Origin: Sphingobacterium yanglingense
GTDB lineage: Bacteria > Bacteroidota > Bacteroidia > Sphingobacteriales > Sphingobacteriaceae
DNA: 64,000 nucleotides
Reading direction: 5' to 3'
NCBI RefSeq assembly: GCF_004363245.1
Contig: NZ_SNYV01000011.1
Location: 434,001-498,000 of the forward strand
Shown here: positions 47,854 through 55,583 of the stretch, in pieces
Position numbering within the stretch: position 1 is the stretch's first letter
Layout of the letters: every line of letters begins with the position of its first letter
Made by a program: the position numbers and the translations under genes
The notes under the pieces: generated by a model
The model's database searches: none
Seen by the model: only the letters and a program-made list of their open reading frames with translations
What the model was told of the DNA's origin: nothing

Positions 47854-48684
47854 TTATTCGTAACCTCCATTTAACGTTACAAGAACCTTGATACTATCAT
47901 TTTCTATCCATTTGACCCAGGCATCAATAGCTTTCTCGCCCTCACTCACATACATCTGATTGCTGATGTGTACCCAGTCTTTGTATACAGAATCTGCGTT
48001 AAACAGGGCTGATCCCATGTTTTGGAAGTTGATAAGGTCGCCATCCGGCTTACTGTAAGCATGGGTTGCATCTGGGACTTGAATGATAAAGGCCCGTGTG
48101 ATGGCCTGTGGCCAGGTTTCGAATAGATACCAGTTGTCGATGTTTGTGTCAGGAAAATTGGGATCGAAGAATATAGCGTCTTTATCTTTTCCGATAGTAT
48201 AATCGTTATCGGGATTAAGCTTGACAAAGCAGGTTTCATTCTTATGTTCATTAACAATAATGAAAACGCCGTCCTTTAGTTTTTCACTGACTCGAAATGT
48301 TAGCTGTGGCGCAAAATGTATCAGCCCCATCTGCCGGTGCTTTTCTCCATTTTCGAAGGAATCTCCGGCATCCATAATGTAAGGCTGTAAGTTTTCTTTT
48401 AGTTGTTGGGTAACAAATTTACACTGCCCACGGTTGCTTCCTCTTTGTTCAACGACGAACTGAAGGCTGTCAAAAGGCAAAGAATCAGTAGGGTTTCTGT
48501 ATAGTAAAATGCTATGGTCCGTGTTGAAATGTATGAGGCCGATCCCCGCTTTTGTTGCAGCCGGAGGAAGATCCAATGATACGGTGGATTGTTGTCTATG
48601 CCCACAGGCCGATAACAGAAAGAAAAAGGCAATAATACCGATTGTTACGTTAAAGGTGCATGTTGGACTGTTGTTTGGTTTCAT
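47854..48684 (-). CDS. Predicted lipoprotein of unknown function
   Basis: 276 residues from the ATG at 48684 (MKPNNSP); the codon before it is TTG. The signal has a hydrophobic core (TIGIIAFFFLLSAC), with the lipobox Cys near residue 26. The mature part is beta-rich with IGLIHFNTDHSILLYRNPTD and LKDGVFIIVNEHKNETCFVKLNPD, and an acidic, Trp-containing C-terminus (AIDAWVKWIENDSIKVLVTLNGGY). No family was recognised. It is 18 bases upstream on the minus strand of nothing coding until 47507, and the 112-residue secreted protein gene precedes it by about 20 bases, so the two may be co-transcribed. Confidence 0.68.
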   Translation of the reverse strand: MKPNNSPTCTFNVTIGIIAFFFLLSACGHRQQSTVSLDLPPAATKAGIGLIHFNTDHSILLYRNPTDSLPFDSLQFVVEQRGSNRGQCKFVTQQLKENLQPYIMDAGDSFENGEKHRQMGLIHFAPQLTFRVSEKLKDGVFIIVNEHKNETCFVKLNPDNDYTIGKDKDAIFFDPNFPDTNIDNWYLFETWPQAITRAFIIQVPDATHAYSKPDGDLINFQNMGSALFNADSVYKDWVHISNQMYVSEGEKAIDAWVKWIENDSIKVLVTLNGGYE

Positions 48685-48704
48685 CAAAGAATGGATACTA
48701 TGGG

Positions 48705-49043
48705 TTAAAACTCGGGGTCAAACAGTTCTTTTGCCTTATCAAACCGATAGGTCTTGCTTCGGTATTTAAGATACTTGCTGTACTCCCTATTAAAATACGT
48801 TTCGTTAATCGGGTTGAAGGAGATTCGGATATCTTTTCCTTTTCTGGGCAACTCAATCGTGAATCCCATATGTTTGAGATCATCTTTCGTGAGCGATTCG
48901 TCTTCAATCAGATGCTTTCGCTCGACATAACTAAGGTTATCAAGGTATTCTGCCGGAATAGAATAGAAGAAATCTACAATGCTCTGGGCATAGGTCTGAC
49001 CGCACAAGGTAAACAGTAGAAAGATAATAATCGCATTTTTCAT
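48705..49043 (-). CDS. Small secreted protein of unknown function
   Basis: A 112-residue protein with a signal peptide (NAIIIFLLFTLCGQTYAQS). The mature part is about 93 residues, with SIPAEYLDNLSYVERKHLIE, then GFTIELPRKGKDIRISFNP and a C-terminus of FNREYSKYLKYRSKTYRFDK. The order of a charged helical start and a beta-strand end suggests a small compact periplasmic domain. I do not recognise it. It ends 20 bases upstream of the next minus-strand gene, a lipoprotein, suggesting a two-gene envelope unit. Confidence 0.65.
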   Translation of the reverse strand: MKNAIIIFLLFTLCGQTYAQSIVDFFYSIPAEYLDNLSYVERKHLIEDESLTKDDLKHMGFTIELPRKGKDIRISFNPINETYFNREYSKYLKYRSKTYRFDKAKELFDPEF

Positions 49044-49168
49044 TCTTCGTTGCTCGATGTTTATCGGGATTAAAGATATATAAAGTTAGAAGCAAAGAAC
49101 GAAAAAAACAGGAATATTGTAAGCGGTGGCTTCTGAGAAATATAGTACCTTTAGAAGCGGAATAAACC

Positions 49169-49513
49169 ATGTATGGCATGACCTGGAAAGAATACGAAGA
49201 AGTTCAAAAACAAATATGTAAAGAAAATGGGGCTGACTGGCAGGCTACGCCTCCGGACTTCATTATTGGATTGGCCACTAATCTGGACAAAACTCCTATT
49301 TATGGCGTTCGTGATGTACGTAGTGATAAGACTAGTGGTTGGTATATTTGGTCCGGGGAGTATTCTGCTGCAGACGATTTTTATAAACCTGTATGTGCTG
49401 CTCATTTGGTAGATTTATTTCCCCCTATCGTCCATTACCTAGGATTGGCCGAGGGCTGGCGTTTTATTATAGATAAAGATGGCTATGAAGATATCTGGTA
49501 TGAACAGGACTAG
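49169..49513 (+). CDS. Immunity-like protein resembling Imm33/DUF2185
   Basis: A 114-residue soluble protein. The segment GVRDVRSDKTSGWYIWSGEYS (residues 50-70) followed by HLVDLFPPIVHYLGLAEGWRFIID (about 81-104) and DGYEDIWYEQD resembles Imm33/DUF2185 proteins, which occur among immunity genes of polymorphic toxin systems. No toxin gene is present nearby. A second ATG at 49178 (MTWKEYEE) is an equally good start. The gene overlaps the next lipoprotein gene by 14 bases, so the two are probably coupled. Confidence 0.6.
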   Translation: MYGMTWKEYEEVQKQICKENGADWQATPPDFIIGLATNLDKTPIYGVRDVRSDKTSGWYIWSGEYSAADDFYKPVCAAHLVDLFPPIVHYLGLAEGWRFIIDKDGYEDIWYEQD

Positions 49514-50069
49514 AACTGCGAGTGGGAGTAAGGCGTTGCTATTACGAAGCTTAGCGTGCCTATCTTTGGGCATATTATTTTACAGTTGTTCGTCGCTTAA
49601 GCAAAGTACGCAGGCGGAAATGGTGCAGGTAGGAGATATACATACCTTCGACGGGATTTATAAAAATGCCTCAGAAGGGAATGCCGGTATTGAGCTCCGC
49701 TCATTATGGAACCAACTCGCTCTACACGATGACCTCGATACGGTAGATTTTGAGCGTGCCACAATTAAGTTGCGTACAGTTGGGAAGAAGGAAATCAAAG
49801 CAACACGGATACAGGACGGTGTGGAAATGGAGAGCCTGTTCCTCCATGGCAAGCTTAAAGATAATTATTTTGTATCTAAGCCTAAACGCTCTGTTGTTCC
49901 GATTCCATTTATCTATGGTCAGGTAAAAAACGATCAGTTTCAGCTCTGGCTGGATAAAGCAGGGCGTCTGCATGTAGACAGACTGCAAAATCGATGGGGG
50001 TGGGTCTTTATTTTTTTAGCAGGAACAGACAATACGACGAGTTATGTCTACGCTAGGCTAAGGGATTGA
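49500..50069 (+). CDS. Predicted lipoprotein of unknown function
   Basis: 189 residues from the ATG at 49500, which lies inside the end of the upstream gene. It has a lipoprotein signal (ALLLRSLACLSLGILFYSC, Cys near residue 30), then a mature domain of about 160 residues with TFDGIYKNASEGNAGIELRSLWNQL, TIKLRTVGKKEIKATRIQDG and FIFLAGTDNTTSYVYARLR at the end. It is beta-rich and basic. No family was recognised. The overlap with the immunity-like gene suggests the two products are needed together. Confidence 0.65.
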   Translation: MNRTRTASGSKALLLRSLACLSLGILFYSCSSLKQSTQAEMVQVGDIHTFDGIYKNASEGNAGIELRSLWNQLALHDDLDTVDFERATIKLRTVGKKEIKATRIQDGVEMESLFLHGKLKDNYFVSKPKRSVVPIPFIYGQVKNDQFQLWLDKAGRLHVDRLQNRWGWVFIFLAGTDNTTSYVYARLRD

Positions 50070-50149
50070 TGCACAGCTAGCCCCTTATGATGATGTAGAG
50101 GGGTAGTACATTATTTGGTAATAAGCTGGCTTTTTCGGTATTTTGCACC

Positions 50150-50416
50150 ATGTCGACACAAGAAAATGCGTATCAATTATTCACGAAAGAGGTACTGTCC
50201 CTTTGGAAGAGCCAAGAGGTATCTTATGTTAAAGTAGAAGAACTGTCTGCCGTTGATGGCGTGACTTTCTATGAACTAATACCCGATTCGGAACTTTTGG
50301 ACGGAGGTGGACATGATACGCTTTATCCGATAGACTCTGAAGATGTAGAAGATATGTTGTTACCCAGCAAAAGCATACGATTTGTTGTGCATCGTATCTA
50401 TTTGGAAGAGGATTAA
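50150..50416 (+). CDS. Small acidic hypothetical protein
   Basis: An 88-residue soluble protein with many Glu and Asp residues. It begins STQENAYQLFTKEVLSLWKS, with a central VSYVKVEELSAVDGVTFYELIPDSE and a C-terminus of SKSIRFVVHRIYLEED. No signal peptide or membrane helix. No family was recognised. It sits between two lipoprotein or membrane-protein genes on the same strand in a set of small genes; an immunity role is possible but not shown. The ATG at 50150 is well isolated from the upstream gene by 80 bases. Confidence 0.6.
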   Translation: MSTQENAYQLFTKEVLSLWKSQEVSYVKVEELSAVDGVTFYELIPDSELLDGGGHDTLYPIDSEDVEDMLLPSKSIRFVVHRIYLEED

Positions 50417-50525
50417 AAGCCGAAGCGCATCCTTTTCTACGAATCATAAGGTACATCCAGCGAATTGTAAATGATTGTTCAATATAAACTGAAGTTAGTA
50501 TACATTTGAGCAAAATAACTAGCAT

Positions 50526-50786
50526 ATGTTCAAAAATTATACATTCAGTAAAAACCCGCTGCATTATGTTTATGCGGCTATTTGGTTGTCAGTATTCATT
50601 TATTTTGCGGTTTACTTGTTTACCGGAAAAATGTTCCAGCCTGAGAATGGTAAAATCCATATTGTAGCTGTTCTTATCGCGTGGGTCGTCGAGTACCTGG
50701 GACTGACATTGACCAGCATTATCGTCGTGCTGTGTGGTGTGTATGCCGCCTTGCGGACTATGTTAGAAAAAAAGGTAACTGCTTAA
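50526..50786 (+). CDS. Small membrane protein of unknown function
   Basis: An 86-residue protein with two predicted membrane helices: HYVYAAIWLSVFIYFAVYLF (residues 14-33) and VEYLGLTLTSIIVVLCGVYA (about 57-77), linked by a short polar loop, and a basic C-terminus (EKKVTA). The N-terminus FKNYTFSKNPL is polar. No family was recognised. The CHAP-amidase gene follows after 50 bases on the same strand, so it may be a membrane partner. Confidence 0.62.
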   Translation: MFKNYTFSKNPLHYVYAAIWLSVFIYFAVYLFTGKMFQPENGKIHIVAVLIAWVVEYLGLTLTSIIVVLCGVYAALRTMLEKKVTA

Positions 50787-50836
50787 GCTACTCGCTGAAA
50801 GCTCTTGACCGATCCAGCTTGGGTAAATATACAGGG

Positions 50837-51427
50837 ATGAGGAAGAGGAATATTCTACGTTTTTCAATACTAACCATTGCGCTACTGCTCATTGCTGTTA
50901 TGACATTCAGGGAACTGAACTTTAATGGCGACCGGACAGTTGGGGAGAAATTGGATAGTCTAGATGGGGTATTTGTCTATTACAATGGAGGTGTAGGGCA
51001 TTCTGAAGGACGGAATTTAGCCCCGGATGGCTACAATATCGGACTCAAGTATCAGTGTGTGGAGTTCGTGAAGCGATATTATTATGAGCAATATAAACAT
51101 CGGATGCCCGATGCTTATGGCAATGCGAAGGATTTCTTTGATCCTAAGATAATAGATGGTGGTATCAACCAGAAACGAGATCTATACCAGTATACCAACC
51201 CCAGTATAGCACGACCACAAAAGGGAGATTTATTAATCTATGCTCCTGAAGCGTGGAATCCCTATGGGCATGTAGCTATCGTGGCCAGTGTAACCGATGA
51301 TGCAGTGGAGATTATCCAGCAGAATCCCGGGCCTTTTGGTAGGTCAAGAGAGGTGTATTGCTTATGGGAAGAGAACGGCAATTGGAAAATAGACAACAAT
51401 CGTATCTGGGGCTGGTTGCGGAAGTAG
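50837..51427 (+). CDS. CHAP-domain amidase, glutathionylspermidine-amidase-like
   Basis: 196 residues from the ATG at 50837 (MRKRNILRF); the frame is open for 52 codons upstream but these overlap another gene. An N-terminal anchor or signal (FSILTIALLLIAVMTF) is followed by a CHAP domain. YQCVEFVKRYYYEQ near residue 73 has the catalytic Cys; GHVAIVASVTDDAVEIIQQNPG near 143 has the His and downstream Glu/Asn. The YQCVEF context is the one found in the amidase half of glutathionylspermidine and trypanothione synthetases rather than in phage endolysins. It likely cleaves an amide bond in the periplasm; the substrate is open. Confidence 0.82.
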   Translation: MRKRNILRFSILTIALLLIAVMTFRELNFNGDRTVGEKLDSLDGVFVYYNGGVGHSEGRNLAPDGYNIGLKYQCVEFVKRYYYEQYKHRMPDAYGNAKDFFDPKIIDGGINQKRDLYQYTNPSIARPQKGDLLIYAPEAWNPYGHVAIVASVTDDAVEIIQQNPGPFGRSREVYCLWEENGNWKIDNNRIWGWLRK

Positions 51428-51474
51428 AAGCATCGGCGTAACAAGAGCTAATTGCAACCTTGTGATAAGTGATA

Positions 51475-51516
51475 AAAGAAGCCGTTTGGAGATTCCAGGC
51501 GGCTTCTTTCGTTTTG
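51475..51516 (+). terminator. Terminator of the CHAP amidase gene
   Basis: AAAGAAGCCG and CGGCTTCTTT form a perfect 10-bp stem around a 15-base loop, followed by CGTTTTG. It lies 48 bases after the amidase stop. Confidence 0.8.
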
Positions 51517-51688
51517 GGAATCCGTCCTGCCCAGGCATCGATGACTTCAAACATCGCAGGGTTTCAAATAAAATCTACCAATCTAGTAGTCTATTTGTTT
51601 TTTTGTTTATATATTTGTTGTATATCGTATTCAATTGGCGTTGGCGACGAACAGTAAAAGCTATTTAACAACTTAATTATCAACAGAA

Positions 51689-51787
51689 ATGAAACAAGAC
51701 TACAGGCAACACGAAACGGGCTATTTTACCCAGACCCGGAATGAAACAACCTTTCAAAACAAAACTCCGAAGCGAATGTGCTTCTAA
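51689..51787 (+). CDS. Short ORF upstream of a TonB receptor
   Basis: 32 codons from ATG, beginning MKQDYRQHETG and ending PKRMCF, with an Asn/Thr/Gln-rich middle. It lies between two copies of the FNWRW-encoding sequence, and a 10-bp hairpin (TAAGGGAAGC-TAT-GCTTCCCTTA, 51804-51826 region) follows. Whether it is translated is not shown by sequence. Confidence 0.3.
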   Translation: MKQDYRQHETGYFTQTRNETTFQNKTPKRMCF

Positions 51788-51803
51788 ACTATCCACTCCT
51801 TTA

Positions 51804-51828
51804 ATATGAATAAGGGAAGCTATGCTTC
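51804..51828 (+). repeat. Perfect hairpin before the leader ORF
   Basis: TAAGGGAAGC and GCTTCCCTTA pair around TAT just upstream of the 21-codon leader ORF. No T run follows on the plus strand, so it looks like a processing or attenuation element rather than a terminator. Confidence 0.5.
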
Positions 51829-51846
51829 CCTTACCTAAGTCTACTA

Positions 51847-51912
51847 ATGAAACAAGTTTTCAATTGGCGTTGGCACTTGTATTTCTCACTACTAAACAAA
51901 CTAAATGTATGA
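51847..51912 (+). CDS. 21-codon leader ORF overlapping the TonB receptor start
   Basis: Begins MKQVFNWRWHLYF and ends at a TGA that overlaps the receptor ATG (ATGA, 51909-51912). Such an overlap usually means translational coupling. The FNWRW part is encoded by the same 16 bases (51859-51874) as a copy at 51630-51645, where a hydrophobic stretch precedes FNWRWRRTVKAI. Unrecognised; a leader peptide is the simplest reading. Confidence 0.4.
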   Translation: MKQVFNWRWHLYFSLLNKLNV

Positions 51913-54500
51913 AAAAAATAGGGTTATTCCCAACTTACTTTGCTGTATTCCTCGGAATAGTATATACGGCAAAGGTGCAGGCTCAGGTCGAAACAAGGCC
52001 CATTATCAATGCTTCTCTGTCCGGTAGAATCATCGACGCATCAACTAAAGAAGCTATCGCAGGTGTGACCGTGCGATTGGATGCAGTGACGCATCAAGTA
52101 AGTACCGACCGGGATGGTTATTTTCAGTTCGTAACCGGACAAAAACTACCTATGACCATCATTGTGTCAAATATAGGCTACCAAACGCGTAAAGTCGTTG
52201 TTGAACAGTCGCCGGCCGTTATCGAACTGGTCGCCAATACGAATGAACTGGAGCATATTCTGGTTACTTCGCGGAGGCGCACAGAAAGAATACAGGAGGT
52301 TCCGCTAGCTGTATCTCTTGTACGATCTGCCCTGATAGAGGATGCAGGAGCATTCAATGTGAACCGAATTAAGGAGATTGTTCCTACGGTGCAGCTGTAT
52401 TCTTCAAATGCGCGCAATACGACTTTAAATATTCGAGGGCTAGGTTCGACTTACGGATTGACAAATGACGGTATTGACCCCGGAGTCGGTTTTTACATGG
52501 ACGGGGTTTATCTGGCGCGTCCTGCGGCAACATGGTTGGATTTTATCGATATCGAGCAGATTGAAGTCCTTCGAGGACCACAGGGTACGTTGTTCGGTAA
52601 AAACACGACCGCAGGGGCTTTTAATATAACGTCCCGTTTGCCTGAGTTTGTACCGATGGCAAATTTTGAACTGAGTTATGGCAATTATGGGTTTATTCAA
52701 GCCAAAACCTCACTAACCGGGCCCCTAATTAAAGATAAATTGGCCGCGCGGGTGTCTTTTTCAGGCACACAGCGAGCAGGTATTTTCTACAATGTGGCGT
52801 CGGACAGGCAAATCAACGACCAGAATAACCTGGGGTTTAGAGGACAGTTGCTGTATACGCCAAATGACGATTTAAAGATTTCCCTGGCTGCTGATAAGAC
52901 CCGACAACGGCCTGATGGATACGGCTGGGGAGTAGCAGGTGTTGTAGAGAATAAACGCTCTCCCTACCGGCAGTTCAATGCGATAATCGCAGACTTAGGC
53001 TATAAGATTCCATATGAAAGCGCATTTGAACGCAAGGTAGATTTGGATACCCGTTCGAGAGCGGATAATGAGCTCGGTGGCGCTTCTTTGAATGTAGATT
53101 ATAAAATAGGAGGCGGGACATTCACGTCAACCTCTGCGTGGCGTTATTGGAATTGGATACCGCTGAATGATAGGGACTATTTGGGGATTCCGGTCTATAC
53201 TATTTCTTCAGGCAACTCCAAGCATAGCCAGTGGTCACAGGAGTTTCGCTACGCGGGCAACCTGAGCGACAAGGTGAGTGGAGTGGTCGGGTTGTTCGGA
53301 TTGTGGCAGGACTTAAGAACTGATCCGGTGCATACGGAAGAAGCCGGAGACGCTTTATGGCGTTTTCAGCAGACGAATGCTTCTCAAGTGCAATGGGCAC
53401 CTGGTCTTATTGACAGGGTCGGGATTCGTACAAAATACGGCATAAAAAGTAGCAGCCTAGCGGTGTTTTCCCAGGTCGATTGGGCGATTACTCCGAAATT
53501 GCATTTACTCCCCGGGGTACGTTACAATTATGATAAAAAGGTCGCAGATTACGACCGAAAGAAATACATAGAAAACAATATCCCTTATACAGAGTTACAA
53601 TGGGCGGCGGTTAATAGCATCTACTCAAATCAGCAATTTGATGTGGACGCCGATGCCGCAAACTTCTCCGGACAGCTCTCTTTGCAGTACAAATTTAACC
53701 CTTCTTATAACAGCTATGCGACCTACTCCAGGAGCTATAAACCTATCGGCATCAATGTGGGCGGATTACCGGTTGTCGATGGTCAGGTTGCAACAAACTT
53801 GGCAGAAGTAAAACCAGAGTCAGTCAATCATTTTGAGGTTGGTATTAAAACTAGCGTATCGAGAAATTCATTCTTAAATATTACGGCGTACCGGACTAAT
53901 ATTAAAGACTATCAGACTCAAGTTCAAACACCAGACCCAGGCGTAAATAGGGGATACTTGGCAAATGCAGAGAAAGTCAGGGTGCAAGGTGTGGAAGTAG
54001 ATGGAAGTATCAGACCTTGGGCTTTTTTGAACGTTAGAGGTGCCTTAGCCTATACAGATGGCAAATATGTTTCCTTTACAAACGCACCTGTACCTTTGGA
54101 AGAGGTCGGCGGCACGGAGGCCTTTAAGGATGTATCTGGAGGTGTGCTACCAGGAATATCGAAATGGTCTTGGTCACTGGCAGCAGAAGCAACAGTCAAA
54201 GGCAATCTGTTAAGCCTACAAGGACACTATTTCTTAGGCACAGACCTTTTCTATCGCTCCAAGTTCTCGTCGAGTCCATCTCCTTCGGCCTATTTGAATA
54301 TCGGTGCCTACACCTTGTTGAATGCGCGTATTGGTTTTAAAGCAACAAATGGATTAACTGTCATGGTGTGGAGCAGGAATCTAACAAATAAGGATTACTA
54401 TGAACAACTGCTGGCCGCACCAGGCAATTTCGGACAATATGCAGGTGTCCTGGGCGACCCTCAAACTTACGGGCTGACCTTAAGATACAATTTGAAATAG
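51909..54500 (+). CDS. TonB-dependent receptor with carboxypeptidase-like N-terminal domain
   Basis: 863 residues from the ATG at 51909 (MKKIGLFP), where a signal peptide begins (TYFAVFLGIVYTAKVQAQ). Residues 40-120 are a carboxypeptidase-D regulatory-like domain (SLSGRIIDASTKEAIAGVTV). The plug domain from about 125 reads RRRTERIQEVPLAVSLVRSA, TTLNIRGLGSTYG, IDPGVGFYMDGVYLARPA and IEVLRGPQGTLFGKNTTAGA, a form seen more in proteobacterial siderophore-type receptors. The barrel ends in YGLTLRYNLK. It may take up a siderophore or similar compound. The start overlaps a 21-codon ORF. Confidence 0.9.
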   Translation: MKKIGLFPTYFAVFLGIVYTAKVQAQVETRPIINASLSGRIIDASTKEAIAGVTVRLDAVTHQVSTDRDGYFQFVTGQKLPMTIIVSNIGYQTRKVVVEQSPAVIELVANTNELEHILVTSRRRTERIQEVPLAVSLVRSALIEDAGAFNVNRIKEIVPTVQLYSSNARNTTLNIRGLGSTYGLTNDGIDPGVGFYMDGVYLARPAATWLDFIDIEQIEVLRGPQGTLFGKNTTAGAFNITSRLPEFVPMANFELSYGNYGFIQAKTSLTGPLIKDKLAARVSFSGTQRAGIFYNVASDRQINDQNNLGFRGQLLYTPNDDLKISLAADKTRQRPDGYGWGVAGVVENKRSPYRQFNAIIADLGYKIPYESAFERKVDLDTRSRADNELGGASLNVDYKIGGGTFTSTSAWRYWNWIPLNDRDYLGIPVYTISSGNSKHSQWSQEFRYAGNLSDKVSGVVGLFGLWQDLRTDPVHTEEAGDALWRFQQTNASQVQWAPGLIDRVGIRTKYGIKSSSLAVFSQVDWAITPKLHLLPGVRYNYDKKVADYDRKKYIENNIPYTELQWAAVNSIYSNQQFDVDADAANFSGQLSLQYKFNPSYNSYATYSRSYKPIGINVGGLPVVDGQVATNLAEVKPESVNHFEVGIKTSVSRNSFLNITAYRTNIKDYQTQVQTPDPGVNRGYLANAEKVRVQGVEVDGSIRPWAFLNVRGALAYTDGKYVSFTNAPVPLEEVGGTEAFKDVSGGVLPGISKWSWSLAAEATVKGNLLSLQGHYFLGTDLFYRSKFSSSPSPSAYLNIGAYTLLNARIGFKATNGLTVMVWSRNLTNKDYYEQLLAAPGNFGQYAGVLGDPQTYGLTLRYNLK

Positions 54501-54525
54501 ATTGCGTAATTGGTATATATATGTG

Positions 54526-54558
54526 ACAAGCCACTTAATCTAAGCAAGTGGCTTGTCG
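54526..54558 (+). terminator. Terminator of the TonB receptor gene
   Basis: GACAAGCCACTT and AAGTGGCTTGTC form a perfect 12-bp stem around 9 bases, followed by GTATATTTTG. It ends 35 bases before the stop of the convergent VOC gene. Confidence 0.85.
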
Positions 54559-54592
54559 TATATTTTGACAATCAATAATTCGAGTTAGTAGA

Positions 54593-54952
54593 TTATTCCG
54601 ACCACACTGCGAGTTCGTAACCGTCGGGATCGGTAAACTGGAAGCGTCTTCCTCCTGGAAAACTAAAGATATCTTTAACGATAATCCCCCCAGCACGTAC
54701 TACTTTATCCTGAGTAGCTTCTAGGTCTTTTGAATAAAGGATAACTAGAATAGTACCAGGAATAGGCTGACCGGTAGCAAAACCACCGTCGACATAATCC
54801 CCCTGAAATGCGGTATACCCAGCACCGTAGTCTGTAAACTTCCATCCAAAGGATTTACTATAGAATTCTTTAGCTCGGGTAATATCTTTTGATAGAAACT
54901 CGATATACTGTATTTGTTCGTGTCTCAAGGTTTGTGGATTGATTTCACTCAT
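54593..54952 (-). CDS. VOC (glyoxalase/bleomycin resistance) family protein
   Basis: A 119-residue single-domain member of the vicinal oxygen chelate superfamily. Segments are IQYIEFLSKDITRAKEFYSKSFGWKF (residues 14-39), GYTAFQGDYVDGGFA near 45, ILVILYSKDLEATQDKVVRAGG near 67 and FSFPGGRRFQFTDPDGYELAVWS at the end, the C-terminal Glu being the usual metal ligand. Proteins of this type act as dimers; the substrate is unknown. It begins 11 bases after the stop of a membrane-protein gene, suggesting an operon. Confidence 0.88.
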   Translation of the reverse strand: MSEINPQTLRHEQIQYIEFLSKDITRAKEFYSKSFGWKFTDYGAGYTAFQGDYVDGGFATGQPIPGTILVILYSKDLEATQDKVVRAGGIIVKDIFSFPGGRRFQFTDPDGYELAVWSE

Positions 54953-54963
54953 GCTATGTTGTT

Positions 54964-55425
54964 TTAATGTGTTATATCTGAAAGTTTTATTTTAGGAAGC
55001 GCACGTTCTAGTGTCTCTAAATCTTTTTTAAATACATCTAGATCACTTTCGTACACGAGAACCTGGTTGTCCTTTTTGGTTATGACAATCTTCTTATATT
55101 TTTTCTTGAATGGAGAAAATATAGGCCTATCCTTTGCCGGCAAGTAATATTCCTGTATATCAAAGTGATAATCAGCAAAGGGATACACTGTCTTACCTAT
55201 AGTAATCCGGTCAACTTGTATCCTGCACAAATTGCCTCGATAGGAGGAGATAATCAGTACGGGCAATAGGATAAATCCAAAAAGCGCAAATGCTCCGACG
55301 CCAACTACCGAACCTGTGCCACATATAACATTAATAAGGTTCTGAATAGAGGCTATCATGATAAATGGGGTCAGCAGTAAATAAAAGATGAGTATTGTCT
55401 TCGTAAAACAGATTTTCTGCTCCAT
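54964..55425 (-). CDS. Hypothetical membrane protein
   Basis: 153 residues from the ATG at 55425 (MEQKICF); 22 codons upstream in frame are AT-rich and less likely coding. Two hydrophobic helices are visible: KTILIFYLLLTPFIMIASI (residues 8-26) and GSVVGVGAFALFGFILLPVLII (about 36-57). A cytoplasmic tail follows with RITIGKTVYPFADYHFDIQEYY and KKIVITKKDNQVLVYESD, reminiscent of a PH-like beta domain in small bacterial membrane proteins. Not assigned to a family. The VOC gene follows after 11 bases. Confidence 0.65.
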   Translation of the reverse strand: MEQKICFTKTILIFYLLLTPFIMIASIQNLINVICGTGSVVGVGAFALFGFILLPVLIISSYRGNLCRIQVDRITIGKTVYPFADYHFDIQEYYLPAKDRPIFSPFKKKYKKIVITKKDNQVLVYESDLDVFKKDLETLERALPKIKLSDITH

Positions 55426-55583
55426 ATGTATTTCCCTGATATTAATAAAAGCCTTAAAATTAAGAAAAAATCGAACGATCAGATTATTCAAAAGTTTTTA
55501 TTTTTGTTGATGTAGCTATTTTTTATTACTATCCGTTTTAAGAAACAAAGTGAATAAAAACAAAACCGTATTACTATAAAATT

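Noticed and set aside
51312..51554. Minus-strand ORFs of 62-80 codons after the CHAP amidase gene
   Set aside because: They overlap the amidase 3' end and its terminator hairpin; no start signals or family resemblance could be supported.
51462..51668. Plus-strand 68-codon ORF that ends in FNWRWRRTVKAI
   Set aside because: Its start lies inside the amidase terminator region, so I do not call it a gene; only the FNWRW-coding repeat at its end is reported.
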